DNA of 20,887 nt from JAKBCQ01 sp021807585. GTDB taxonomy: Bacteria; Planctomycetota; Planctomycetia; Isosphaerales; Isosphaeraceae. Shown here one piece after another: positions 8,649-16,973 of the stretch. The notes beneath the pieces are model-generated. The model made no database searches. It was not told the DNA's origin and was given only the letters and a program-made list of their open reading frames with translations. Each line of letters opens with the position of its first letter. Position 1 is the first letter of the stretch. The DNA is taken from positions 1 through 20,887 of the forward strand of contig DAHWFG010000398.1 in the NCBI GenBank assembly GCA_027325115.1, read 5' to 3'. Made by a program: the position numbers and the translations under genes.

Positions 8649-10937
8649 TTACCGCGCCTGGCGGAATGCGGCTAGGGAGCTTTCGAGTCGGCTCATCTCG
8701 GCGAGTGAAAGAAGGAAAGCGAGCGTCGATTCGGCGCCCTGGTTGCGATTGACTCGATCCTCCTGGAGGCCGTCGCGACAGCCCCCCGTCCCTGAATCGT
8801 AAAGCTCATGACTCAGATCGTTACGACCGAGGAACCACTCGAACGCCGAGCGGGCTTCGTTCATCCAACGCTGGTCTTGCGTGGCGCGATAAGCCTCGAG
8901 GCACGCCGCGACGGTCGCGTTGGCCTCGATCGGTTGTTGATCAAACCGGGCGCGTTCGCCCCCTTTCCGAAAAAAACCGTGGCAGCCGATCGGGCGAAAA
9001 TGCCCTTGAGGAGCGCGTTGAACCTCCATCAGCCATTCGAGCGTTTCAAGCCCGATCGCAAGAGCGCGATCATCTCCGCCGTCGCGGCCGACCGCGATCA
9101 GCGCGTTCGACAGTCGCGCATTGTCGTACGAGAGGATCTCCTCGAACCAGCGCCAGTCCGGGGTCGACGACTTCTCATAAAGCTTAATCAATCGATCGGT
9201 CAGCTCGTCGCGGATCAGCGAGATCGACCGATCGCCGCTGAATCGAAGTAAATAGCCGTGTATACCCAAAAGGGCGAAGGCCCAGGTTCGGGGCGATGTC
9301 ATTTCCAGCACCGGGGGAAGCGCAAGCTCGAAATGAGCCGCGGCCCATTCGGGAAGATCGGGACGGCGCGATCGACCGACACACGCACCCAACGCCCAGA
9401 GGGCGCGGCCCTGGCTGTCCTCCGAGCCGAAATCGTCGAGCCAGCGCCGGTCAAATCCCATAAAATTATGAAAACGTTTGCGATCGTGATCAAACGCCGC
9501 CTGGAGAAACGCCGCGGTCGTCATCGCCATCCGATGAACCTCCTCGACGTCCTGACCGAGTTCCTCGAGATACACCGTCAGCAACAACGCCCGTGCGTTG
9601 TCGTCGACACAATACCCTTCGATGTAATTCGGGATCGTGTAGGTCGCGTGCTGAAACATCCCCGTCGCATCGGTCAATCTCGATAGATGATCGAGCCGCC
9701 ACACTGGAAGTTCATCCTGATGCTCGGCGAGCGTGCGAACCACGAGCGGTTTGATCGGTCGGTCGCGCCGCGCCGGTCGCGCACGCTGGAACGTTTCCAT
9801 ATAATGAATCGCCGATCGATCCCAGATCATCTCGCGACCAAGCTCATACGCCCGTGCGCACATCCCCCGCCGGCGCGGTTCGTCGCGCAACAGCGCTCGG
9901 ATCTCGCTCGCCAACGACTTGTGCTCGGCGAACGGTACCAGAACCCCGGCGCCGTCGGCGAGCAACTCTTCGGCGTGCCAGTACGGTGTCGATACGATCG
10001 CCTTGCCGCATCCGAACGAGTATGCGAGCGTCCCCGATGTAATCTGCGCAGGATTGAGATAAGGAGTAACATAGATATCCGCGGCGCGGATGAATTCGGT
10101 CAGCTCGTTAAGCTCGACGAACCGGTTGTAAAAAATCACGTGGCTTTTCACGCCCAGGTCACGCGCCAGCCGTTCCAAACTCAGGCGATAACGCTCTCCC
10201 TGCTCGCGAATCAAACCCGGATGCGTCGCTCCTAATACAATATAAACAAAATTGGGAAATTCGGCGATGATTTCAGGTATCGCTCTTAACATGTGCTCAA
10301 TCCCTTTGTTGGGGGAGAGCAACCCGAACGTCAGCGCGACGAGCCGATCCTCGACGCCGAATTGATCTTTGTAAGCGTCGGGGTCGACGAACGGCGTATC
10401 GGGTATCCCGTGAGCGATAAGATCGATTTTGTCCGCGGGAACGCGATAAATCTCCAACAGGAACTTTCGAGCGCGTTCGGTCATCACCACGACCCGCGCC
10501 GAAAGCTCGGCAAGTTCTTTAAGAACACGCCTCTGGTGGCTATCGGGATCGCGCAATACCGTGTGCAGCGTCGTCACGATCGGCATCCTCAGGTCGCGTA
10601 AAAACCCCAGAATGTGACTCCCCGCAAGCCCGCCAAAAATCCCGTACTCGTGCTGCAAGCAGACGACGTCGGTATTGGCGAAATTGAGGAAATCGGCGGC
10701 GCGGAGGTAGCTATCAAGATCGTCTTGATCGATCTCGAACCGAACCTCGCCGGGATAATCGTAACCCTCGGGACGATCGTTCACCGGGACGACAAAACAC
10801 TCGGTTTCGGCAAATCGCTTCGAAATCGACGAGTACATGTCGTGCGTGAACGTCGCGATCCCACACTTGCGCGGCAAATAATCGCCCACAAACGCGATCT
10901 TGTGGATCTCGCTCTCACGAATCAGGGGGGATTTCAT
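8649..10937 (-). CDS. GT4 glycosyltransferase fused to a C-terminal alpha/alpha-barrel-like domain
   Basis: This is a 762-residue protein. I start it at the second ATG of a pair (10937), seven bases after GGAAGG. A longer frame to a GTG at 10985 lacks a ribosome site. Residues 12-400 are a GT-B fold GT4 glycosyltransferase. Landmarks are a KIAFVGDYLPRKCGIATFT opening, the HEYGIFGG acceptor loop, TTLHTVL, a TERARKFL helix, FGLLSPNKGIEHML, and the donor-site region TSGTLAYSFGCGKAIVSTP followed by HAEELLADGAG. From about 425 to the end the protein has paired helices (WRLDHLSRLTDATGMFQH, YCVDDNARALLL, GSEDSQGRALWALG, SYDNARLSNALI, NRNQGAESTLAFLLSL), consistent with an (alpha/alpha)6 barrel. It is cytoplasmic. 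The GH130 gene follows 60 bases downstream. Sugar donor and acceptor are unknown. Confidence 0.87.
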   Translation of the reverse strand: MKSPLIRESEIHKIAFVGDYLPRKCGIATFTHDMYSSISKRFAETECFVVPVNDRPEGYDYPGEVRFEIDQDDLDSYLRAADFLNFANTDVVCLQHEYGIFGGLAGSHILGFLRDLRMPIVTTLHTVLRDPDSHQRRVLKELAELSARVVVMTERARKFLLEIYRVPADKIDLIAHGIPDTPFVDPDAYKDQFGVEDRLVALTFGLLSPNKGIEHMLRAIPEIIAEFPNFVYIVLGATHPGLIREQGERYRLSLERLARDLGVKSHVIFYNRFVELNELTEFIRAADIYVTPYLNPAQITSGTLAYSFGCGKAIVSTPYWHAEELLADGAGVLVPFAEHKSLASEIRALLRDEPRRRGMCARAYELGREMIWDRSAIHYMETFQRARPARRDRPIKPLVVRTLAEHQDELPVWRLDHLSRLTDATGMFQHATYTIPNYIEGYCVDDNARALLLTVYLEELGQDVEEVHRMAMTTAAFLQAAFDHDRKRFHNFMGFDRRWLDDFGSEDSQGRALWALGACVGRSRRPDLPEWAAAHFELALPPVLEMTSPRTWAFALLGIHGYLLRFSGDRSISLIRDELTDRLIKLYEKSSTPDWRWFEEILSYDNARLSNALIAVGRDGGDDRALAIGLETLEWLMEVQRAPQGHFRPIGCHGFFRKGGERARFDQQPIEANATVAACLEAYRATQDQRWMNEARSAFEWFLGRNDLSHELYDSGTGGCRDGLQEDRVNRNQGAESTLAFLLSLAEMSRLESSLAAFRQAR

Positions 10938-11008
10938 CATCAAACCTTCCACTTCGTTCCCATTTATTTCGTCAATGACAAACACCCTTACGCTCTCGAA
11001 TCAATAAG

Positions 11009-11122
11009 CTACCAGAAGCCGATCGCGATCGCGATCAGGATCGAGCCCGCAAAGACCGCGCCGGAATCAAACAATCGACGACGCCGCGTCCCCAAACGAT
11101 CGCTTTTCGACTTACACTTCAA
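11009..11122 (-). CDS. Possible 37-residue single-span membrane protein
   Basis: A short frame opens with TTG at 11122, 11 bases past the ECF stop codon, and ends with TAG at 11009-11011. It encodes a basic head (KCKSKSDRLGTRRRR) followed by one hydrophobic helix (FDSGAVFAGSILIAIAIGFW) and then a stop. That is the layout of a small inner-membrane protein with a positive-inside head. Doubts: there is no clear ribosome site, the start is TTG, and the AIAI stretch comes from a tandem GCGATC run, so the hydrophobicity could be accidental. No family is recognised. If real it would be read with the ECF operon or with the GT4 gene. Confidence 0.3.
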   Translation of the reverse strand: MKCKSKSDRLGTRRRRLFDSGAVFAGSILIAIAIGFW

Positions 11123-11132
11123 TTGCCGTATA

Positions 11133-11138
11133 ATTATA
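11133..11138 (-). promoter_or_regulatory. Perfect -10 hexamer candidate upstream of GT4/GH130
   Basis: TATAAT on the minus strand overlaps the ECF stop codon, within an AT-rich stretch (11130-11165). The best -35 position, 17 bases upstream, is TGATTA, a poor match, so this would be a weak or alternative-sigma promoter. It is well placed to serve the possible small membrane protein and the GT4-GH130 pair. Confidence 0.25.
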
Positions 11139-12384
11139 AAACATCTTTCATTAAATAATCATCTTGTATTTGCATTTGATGAACAAGAAAATCGCGCGTC
11201 GCCCGATCCTCGCACAGGCCGATCGCCTTGCCGTAAGCCGCTCGGGCTTCGGAGAACCGATTCAGGAGCGCGAGCAGACGCGCCGCAAGCGCCCAATACG
11301 GTTGGTATTCGGCCACCGCCGCGACGGGAATTGCTCCCAGCAACGCCCACGCGGTGAGCGCGTCTCGAGCCTCGGCGACCGCAGCGGCTCGACCCACCAG
11401 CGCGCCGATCGTCGGCGCAATCCGTATTAAACCCTCATATAAAAGAGCGATTGTTTCCCAATCGGTTCTCCCCGTCGCGACGCGACGAGCGTGAACCGAT
11501 TGAATCGCCGCCTCGAGCTGGAACCGACCGATTCGTCCCGCTCTCTCGGCGGTTCGCAGCAACCAATCGGCTCTCACGATCGATTCGGTCGACCAGAGCG
11601 TCGTGTCTTGATCCGATAAAGGAATGTATGCCCCCTTGGCGTCTCGTCGAGCCGGCCGTCGCGCCTCGCAATGAAGCATCAGCGCGAGCAACCCGAGCGC
11701 TTCGGGTTCAACGGGTAACGACGAAACGACCAGCTCGCCGAGATCGATCGCCTCGACCGAAAGCCCGCGTCGTTTGGGGTCCGAACCCGATAAGTCGTCC
11801 CAACCACTCCCGTAAGCCGCGTAGATCGCCTCCAGAACGGCCTCGAGACGTGACGGAAGCTCCTCGGCCTCGGGAGAATCGAAGGAAATCCGGGCGTCTC
11901 GAATCTTCACCTTGGCGCGCGTCAATCGCCGGCTCATCGCCGAAGGACGCACCAAAAACGCCGAAGCAATCCGCCCAGCATCCAATCCCAACACCGTTTG
12001 CAGCATCAGCGGAGTGCGGGCCGCGGGGTCGATCGCGGGATGCGCACACAAAAACATCAACTTGAGCCGTTCGTCGGGAAAGATAAATCCGTCGGCAATG
12101 CTCGATTCGCTAGCCTGCGCCATTGCAATCAGCGTCGGCGCCGCCTCTGAGCGAATCCGATCACGCCGCGAGGCGTCGATCAGACGACGACGCGCCGCAG
12201 TCAACAGCCAGGCGTCGGGATTCTCCGGAACTCCCGCACCCGGCCAAGTTTCCAGCGCAGACTGAAAAGCGTCGGCAAGAGCGTCCTCGGCCGCGGCCAA
12301 GTCGCGCGTGCGCGACGCCAAATAAGACAGCAAGCGACCGTAGGAATCGCGAGCCGACCGCTCGATCGCTCGATGCGCGTCCAT
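11134..12384 (-). CDS. ECF42-type RNA polymerase sigma factor with C-terminal DUF6596/TPR-like extension
   Basis: This is a 416-residue protein starting at the ATG at 12384. An AGGTGA ribosome site lies within the end of the preceding YCII gene, whose stop is eight bases away. A GTG start at 12396 (four-base overlap) is possible. Sigma region 2 covers about 12-78 (RTRDLAAAEDALADAF, NPDAWLLTAARRRLIDASRR). Region 4 covers about 105-165 (TPLMLQTVLGLDAGRIASAF, then SAMSRRLTRAKVKIRDA). A DUF6596-type block follows from about 178 (LEAVLEAIYAAYGSGWDDL), then a helical repeat tail to the end (ALTAWALLGAIPVAAVAEYQPYWAL...). This long form without an adjacent anti-sigma gene is typical of ECF42. The pairing with a DGPF protein is the family hallmark. 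Target promoters are unknown. Confidence 0.9.
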   Translation of the reverse strand: MDAHRAIERSARDSYGRLLSYLASRTRDLAAAEDALADAFQSALETWPGAGVPENPDAWLLTAARRRLIDASRRDRIRSEAAPTLIAMAQASESSIADGFIFPDERLKLMFLCAHPAIDPAARTPLMLQTVLGLDAGRIASAFLVRPSAMSRRLTRAKVKIRDARISFDSPEAEELPSRLEAVLEAIYAAYGSGWDDLSGSDPKRRGLSVEAIDLGELVVSSLPVEPEALGLLALMLHCEARRPARRDAKGAYIPLSDQDTTLWSTESIVRADWLLRTAERAGRIGRFQLEAAIQSVHARRVATGRTDWETIALLYEGLIRIAPTIGALVGRAAAVAEARDALTAWALLGAIPVAAVAEYQPYWALAARLLALLNRFSEARAAYGKAIGLCEDRATRDFLVHQMQIQDDYLMKDVL

Positions 12385-12392
12385 CGGTATCG

Positions 12393-12761
12393 TCACCTCG
12401 AAGGGAGCGAGCAAGCTTTCAAATTGGGCCTCACTTCCACACCTCCCCCCTCCGAAATCGGACACTTCGCAGCCCACCTCAGAGCCGAATCGAGATCCTC
12501 GGTTTCGATGATAAAGAAGCCACCCAATTGCTCCTTCGTGTCGGCGAAAGGACCGTCTTGGACCAGCGGTCTCCCGTCGCGCAGCCGAATCGACGTCGTC
12601 GTATCGGGATTCTGCAGCCCCGCGCCCCCAACAAACACCCCCGCGTCGACCAGCGCCTGACGATAAGGAGGCCAGTTCGCCCAGTACGCGTCGCACTTCT
12701 CGGGATCGGTTCGAGCGGCGAAATCGGCCTCGGTCTCGTAAATCATCACCGTGTATTGCAT
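12393..12761 (-). CDS. YCII-related (DGPF) protein, ECF42 partner
   Basis: This is a 122-residue protein starting at the ATG at 12761, five bases after AAGGA. An in-frame extension to 12992 is rejected because it lacks homology and a ribosome site. The opening MQYTVMIYETEADF, the QDGPFADTKEQLGGFFII segment at 68-85 (with the DGPF signature at 69-72) and DLDSALRWAAKCP are characteristic of the YCII/DGPF family, a small ferredoxin-like alpha/beta fold. The last ten residues (ACSLPSR and nearby) are a little longer than usual. It is the first gene of a two-gene operon with the ECF42 sigma factor. DGPF proteins are thought to act in the signalling of these sigma factors, but no biochemical role is established. 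Confidence 0.92.
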   Translation of the reverse strand: MQYTVMIYETEADFAARTDPEKCDAYWANWPPYRQALVDAGVFVGGAGLQNPDTTTSIRLRDGRPLVQDGPFADTKEQLGGFFIIETEDLDSALRWAAKCPISEGGGVEVRPNLKACSLPSR

Positions 12762-13258
12762 GATTTTCCTTTCGGGTGAAACGAGCGAGAAACCTTCCCG
12801 CTCGCTTCCATGACGATCGAGCCGACGCGATTCCGACATCCACAACAAGAAAAATGCGACCGACCCCAAAGCGACGATCGCGTCGAAATCCTCCCCCGCG
12901 CCTCGTGACTCCAATATGCGCGCGCATAACCCCGCTGATCGATCGGGTTTCGCGAGAAACGCGACGAGAATCGGAACCGATCTTCGTAACAATCACGATC
13001 ATATCTCCCGATTCGAGAGGCGCGAAGTCCTGGTGTGGAATCGTCTCCGCGGCGCGCCGCTTCCGCCTCGTCGCGACGCCGATTCGATCGCCCAAGGATC
13101 GAATCGCCTCGTGCCGACGGATTCCAACTTCATCGTTATGAGATTCGCCGTCGATCCCCATGTTGTTGTAATTAAGATAACAAGTGTTTTTGTAAATTAA
13201 TGTTTTAACGTTTAGTACGGTATTCTTTTGAACGAAAACTTTTTGTTTCGAGGTTCGC
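12762..13258. other. Intergenic region upstream of the YCII-ECF operon
   Basis: About 500 bases with no confident gene. The AT-rich end (13160-13258) lies downstream of the PPC gene's stop and may hold its transcript end. Minus-strand frames are open across 12780-13161, including one beginning ATG at 13161 and containing PLESGDMIVIVTKIGSD. It has no ribosome site and no recognised family. The other frame carries one short hydrophobic helix, IVALGSVAFFLLW. These may be remnants or chance. The operon promoter should lie here, but I find no clear hexamer pair. Confidence 0.4.
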
Positions 13259-15460
13259 TTATTTGGCCGCTTTGGGTTTGATCGTCAGGTCAATCGTATT
13301 GCTCGGCAGGACGACGCGAACGTTGCGCGAGCCCCCCCCCGCGTTTTTGATCGGAACCTGGCCGTCGCCGTCGATCAAAAAACTGTAATCGCCGGGAGGG
13401 ATCGATCCCGAATCGATCTTGACCGTCGCCTTCGCTCGATCGGCGGGAATCTGTGTGACGGGGATCTTGAGATTGGGCGGGAGTTGATATCCCGATCCGT
13501 TGAGTTCAATCGCGTTCGGCATCTCCTTCGATCGTTTCACCTCGACTTCGATCTCGATCGGCTCGCCTTGCGTTTTGATGATTTTTCGAGGGGTCGCCGC
13601 CAGCGCAAACGGCGCCTCGCCGCGTACCGCGAGCACGATCGACCGTGTCGCCCGGCTGATCGCGGGAGTGTTCACGGTATCCCACACGATCACACCTCCG
13701 CGCGCTTGGCGCTCGATTTTTCCCCGCGACGATTCGCTCACGCCGACGATCTCGATCGCGGCTTCGCCCTCGGGAGCGTCGCCGGCCGCGGTCGCTACGA
13801 GCGTACCCCAATGAAGCCCGGGGGCGATCACAATCGGATCGACGATCACTCCTTTAGGAAGATTCCTCACTTCAACACGTACTGGATCATTGTGGCCCGA
13901 CATGCGATAAACGAGAACGTCAAGCCGTTCCCTGCCGCCGCGGAGAACGTTGTGCGAATCGCTCCGTATCTCGTGCGTCGGTTGCACGATCAGGCGGAAA
14001 TCGGCCGCCGGATCGCGTCTGAGTGTCAGCCGATACACGTACTGAGGCCCTCCTTGAACCTGGCCGTACAAGTGCTCGAGCCGAATCGTAAACACACCGT
14101 CTTCGGCGGCGTTAAACGCATGCTTGAGATCGCGATGAAACGTTGTGAAACGAATATTGCCGATGTTCTCGCCGTCGTCGAGAACATGCGCCGTCACATC
14201 CCCTCGGGGATTGAGCAGCTCCATATCGGGATCGACAGGCGATCCGATCCGTTGACCGAAAACCTCGATCTCGTACCGTTCCCCCTTCTTCGCCTTAAAC
14301 GAAAAACAATCGACATCTTTAGGTGTTTGGAATTGACCGCTGACCGCGAACGAAGGTTCGATCGGTTGAGCGGCCTTCGGCGTATCGTTCGGCTCATGCT
14401 CGAGCGCCTCGTTGAGATCGCTAATCAGCACGACGCCCGCGTTCGATCCGCCTCGATCGGTCGCGATCCGCACGGGGATTCCGTCGAGCCGCGCAGCGGG
14501 AGGACGAACGAGATCGCCGGGGAAAAACCGCGAACTCGCGTCGGGGTCGGCGGGCGCCACCACCGAAACCTGTGTCGACTCGATCGGTCTCCCCTTGATC
14601 AGCAGCGAAGTCGCCGAGCCCCCGGGTAAATCGCGGCCATAAACCGTTACTGACGCGGTCGTCCCCTTTTTCACCCCCGTGGGCAATGTAAAATCAATCA
14701 GCGGTCGCACGCCGATTTGAAGGCGATAAAAATAATCGCTGCTACCTTCATATGTAAAATCATTTAATTTGATATAATAATCGCCGTCTTCGGGAACGTC
14801 GAAATCGACGAACGGGTCGCGCATTTCGTCTCGAACGTTCTCGTCCTGGCTCGAAACAAGCTCTTTGCCCGCGGCGTTAAACAACGAAAGCCTGCCGTCG
14901 AGTCTGGAATCGATCCGCCACGCCCAGCATTCGATCAACAATCGAGCTCCCTTTTTAGCCGAGACGACAAACCAATCGACATCCTCGTTGGGTGCGATTC
15001 GACCGTTCACAACGGTATCGAGCAAAACGCGATTCGCCTTCTCCACCGCATGATTCGGCTCGGCTTCGACGATCTCGTTCCAATCGCTCACCACGAACGT
15101 TCGAGGATTGCTCACGCCGAATTTGCCCAGAATTCGCACGTCGTGAAAGCCGACGGGGGTCGTTGAAGCAATCTCGACCGAAAATCGCGCCGGCTTGCCG
15201 TTCTCGTCGGCAAGCTTGGTCGCCTTGATTCCGGGATCGCTAAAATAAAGCCCCGTCGCGCCTTCAAGATCGACCCCCGCGATCTCAACCAGGATCTTAT
15301 CGCCGCGCTTCGCCCCGGCCGGAAATACACTCTTAAGTCGGGGAGAAGGAAGCTCGCCCCGCGCCTCCAATCCGGAAAACAAGACGATCCAAACACATGC
15401 GACAAAGATCGCCACGTGACCGATGTTCCCATATTTGCATATCATTAGTCTCTTGAGCAT
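13259..15460 (-). CDS. Secreted protein with two PPC (pre-peptidase C-terminal) domains
   Basis: This is a 733-residue protein starting at the ATG at 15460, after AAGGAAG. The frame is open further up to 15769, but that stretch is Arg/Ser-rich and precedes the signal peptide. The signal peptide covers about residues 1-34 (HVAIFVACVWIVLFSGLEARG). An IPT/TIG-like segment follows (about 38-125). PPC domain 1 is at about 126-249 (EAEPNHAVEKANRV, DVDWFVVSAKKGARLLIE, PEDGDYYIKLNDFTYEGSSD). PPC domain 2 is at about 348-481 (EHEPNDTPKAAQPIEPSFAV, DVDCFSFKAKKGERYEIEVF, then VYRLTLRRDP). The C-terminal 250 residues are beta-rich and unassigned. No protease catalytic triad is visible, so a binding or structural role is likelier. 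It is the third gene of the run after DUF1549/DUF1553 and DUF1501, 145 bases behind DUF1501, a recurrent planctomycete arrangement. Confidence 0.88.
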   Translation of the reverse strand: MLKRLMICKYGNIGHVAIFVACVWIVLFSGLEARGELPSPRLKSVFPAGAKRGDKILVEIAGVDLEGATGLYFSDPGIKATKLADENGKPARFSVEIASTTPVGFHDVRILGKFGVSNPRTFVVSDWNEIVEAEPNHAVEKANRVLLDTVVNGRIAPNEDVDWFVVSAKKGARLLIECWAWRIDSRLDGRLSLFNAAGKELVSSQDENVRDEMRDPFVDFDVPEDGDYYIKLNDFTYEGSSDYFYRLQIGVRPLIDFTLPTGVKKGTTASVTVYGRDLPGGSATSLLIKGRPIESTQVSVVAPADPDASSRFFPGDLVRPPAARLDGIPVRIATDRGGSNAGVVLISDLNEALEHEPNDTPKAAQPIEPSFAVSGQFQTPKDVDCFSFKAKKGERYEIEVFGQRIGSPVDPDMELLNPRGDVTAHVLDDGENIGNIRFTTFHRDLKHAFNAAEDGVFTIRLEHLYGQVQGGPQYVYRLTLRRDPAADFRLIVQPTHEIRSDSHNVLRGGRERLDVLVYRMSGHNDPVRVEVRNLPKGVIVDPIVIAPGLHWGTLVATAAGDAPEGEAAIEIVGVSESSRGKIERQARGGVIVWDTVNTPAISRATRSIVLAVRGEAPFALAATPRKIIKTQGEPIEIEVEVKRSKEMPNAIELNGSGYQLPPNLKIPVTQIPADRAKATVKIDSGSIPPGDYSFLIDGDGQVPIKNAGGGSRNVRVVLPSNTIDLTIKPKAAK

Positions 15461-15605
15461 CTGCTTCTTCCTTTTAAAGATCTCTATTGTTTTAGACACA
15501 ATTGATATTTTTACTTGTAAATTCCAATCCGCACGTTTATCGGCGCCGAAGAACCGGCGGGGTTCGCGCCGGCGGCCCGTTTCGACCGCCGACGCTTTCG
15601 ATTTC

Positions 15606-16931
15606 TTACGAGATCTCGTCGATCGGCTTCCCCTGGTTGAGGATCTGAACGGGTCGATCGGCCTCGTTGACGTACGACTTCTCAACGTCGATTCCGAGCT
15701 TGCGATACATCGTCGCGAGAATATCCTGCGGCGAGATCGGTCGATCCTTGGGAAACTCGGCCCGCGCATCGCTCGACCCGACGACGACTCCCCGTTTGAT
15801 TCCGCCTCCCGCCATGACGACGCTGAACACGTTCGGCCAATGATCGCGCCCCGCGGTCTGATTGATCCGAGGCGTCCTGCCGAACTCGCCCCAAACGAGA
15901 ACGAGCGTGCTCTCGAGCCGACCCCGCTGGTCGAGGTCGTCGATCAACGCCGAAAACGATTGATCGAATTTGGGCAAGTTATTTCTCTTCAATCCTTCAA
16001 AGTTATCCCCGTGCGTGTCCCAACCTCCCGTGTCGACCGTCACAAACCGAACCCCCGATTCGACGAGTCGACGCGCCAGCAACGTGCTTTGACCCCACGT
16101 GTGCCGGCCGTAACGGTCGCGCATCCGCGGGTCTTCCTTGCTCAGATCGAACGCGTCGCGAACCGCGGGAGACGTCGTCATCTCAAAAACTTTATGTGAA
16201 AATTTGTCCATGCCTTCGATGGCGCCCGTCGCGTCGGCGTCGCGGCGGATCGTATCAAACCGCGAAAGAAGCTCGCGGCGCCCCCCCAATCGCTCAAGCG
16301 AAATCTCGTGCGGAGGAACGAGATTGCGCACGCGGAAACCTTCGTTGTTGGGATCGCCCATGATTTCAAACGGGTTGTGCTCGACGCCGAGATACGCCGC
16401 CGCCGAGCTCCGAGGCGCACGCGGAACCGCGACATAAGGCGGTAAACCGGGCTTCCTAGCCCCCATCTCCTTGCCGACGATGCTCCCGTAACTCGGCGCC
16501 TCGTTCGCCGGAATGTCGTTCGTCGGTGGATAACCCGTCAACAAAAAATGCGTCGCCGATTCGTGACCCGCGTCGGGATGCGTCGCCGAACGGATCACCG
16601 AAAGCTTGTCGCACACCCGCGCAATCCGCGGCATGTGCTCCCCCACCTCGAACCCCGCGACGTTCGACGCGATCGGGTTGAACGTCCCGCGAAACTCCGA
16701 AGGCGCGTTCGGCTTCAGATCCCACATGTCCAAATGGCTCGGCCCCCCTCCCTGCCAGATGAGAATCACGCTCAGATCGGCAGGCGATTTCCCCTCCAAC
16801 CGAGCACGCGATTCAATCCGCAACAGATCGACCACGCTCAGCCCGCCGAACGCCAAAAACCCCGCCTTCAAAACGCTCCGCCGCGTCATCCCGTCGCAGC
16901 AACGGTAACGCCCGTTCGTCACCTCGATCAT
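15606..16931 (-). CDS. DUF1501 family exported protein
   Basis: This is a 441-residue protein. The ATG at 16931 follows GCGAGG by eight bases. A Tat-like leader TRRSVLKAGFLAFGGLSVVD occurs at residues 16-35, with the twin Arg at 17-18. The rest is one DUF1501 domain, which has an alkaline-phosphatase/sulfatase-like core. Landmarks are IWQGGGPSHLDMWDLKP at 58-74, HMPRIARVCDKLSVIRS, a SATHFLLTGYPP motif, YGRHTWGQSTLLARRLVESG, TVDTGGWDTHGDNF, VWGEFGRTPRINQTAGRDHW and the closing ILATMYRKLGIDVE. Length is usual for the family. It lies 42 bases after the DUF1549/DUF1553 gene, and the two are almost always neighbours in planctomycetes. The biochemical function of DUF1501 is not established. Confidence 0.95.
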   Translation of the reverse strand: MIEVTNGRYRCCDGMTRRSVLKAGFLAFGGLSVVDLLRIESRARLEGKSPADLSVILIWQGGGPSHLDMWDLKPNAPSEFRGTFNPIASNVAGFEVGEHMPRIARVCDKLSVIRSATHPDAGHESATHFLLTGYPPTNDIPANEAPSYGSIVGKEMGARKPGLPPYVAVPRAPRSSAAAYLGVEHNPFEIMGDPNNEGFRVRNLVPPHEISLERLGGRRELLSRFDTIRRDADATGAIEGMDKFSHKVFEMTTSPAVRDAFDLSKEDPRMRDRYGRHTWGQSTLLARRLVESGVRFVTVDTGGWDTHGDNFEGLKRNNLPKFDQSFSALIDDLDQRGRLESTLVLVWGEFGRTPRINQTAGRDHWPNVFSVVMAGGGIKRGVVVGSSDARAEFPKDRPISPQDILATMYRKLGIDVEKSYVNEADRPVQILNQGKPIDEIS

Positions 16932-16973
16932 GATCTTCGCCTCGCAAGGTTCAAGAAAAAGGGGGGTTGATAA

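Noticed and set aside
10938..10985. GTG start at 10985 for the GT4 protein
   Set aside because: No ribosome site precedes it, whereas GGAAGG lies seven bases before the ATG at 10937.
12385..13161. N-terminal extension of the ECF sigma factor frame up to 13161
   Set aside because: It would overlap the whole YCII gene. The sigma domain begins near the ATG at 12384, which has its own ribosome site.
13484..14629. 381-codon plus-strand frame opposite the PPC-domain gene
   Set aside because: Arg/His-rich shadow. The minus strand carries both PPC domains in frame.
15461..15769. 103-codon extension of the PPC-domain protein
   Set aside because: It is Arg/Ser-rich, overlaps the end of the DUF1501 gene, and would place the signal peptide internally.
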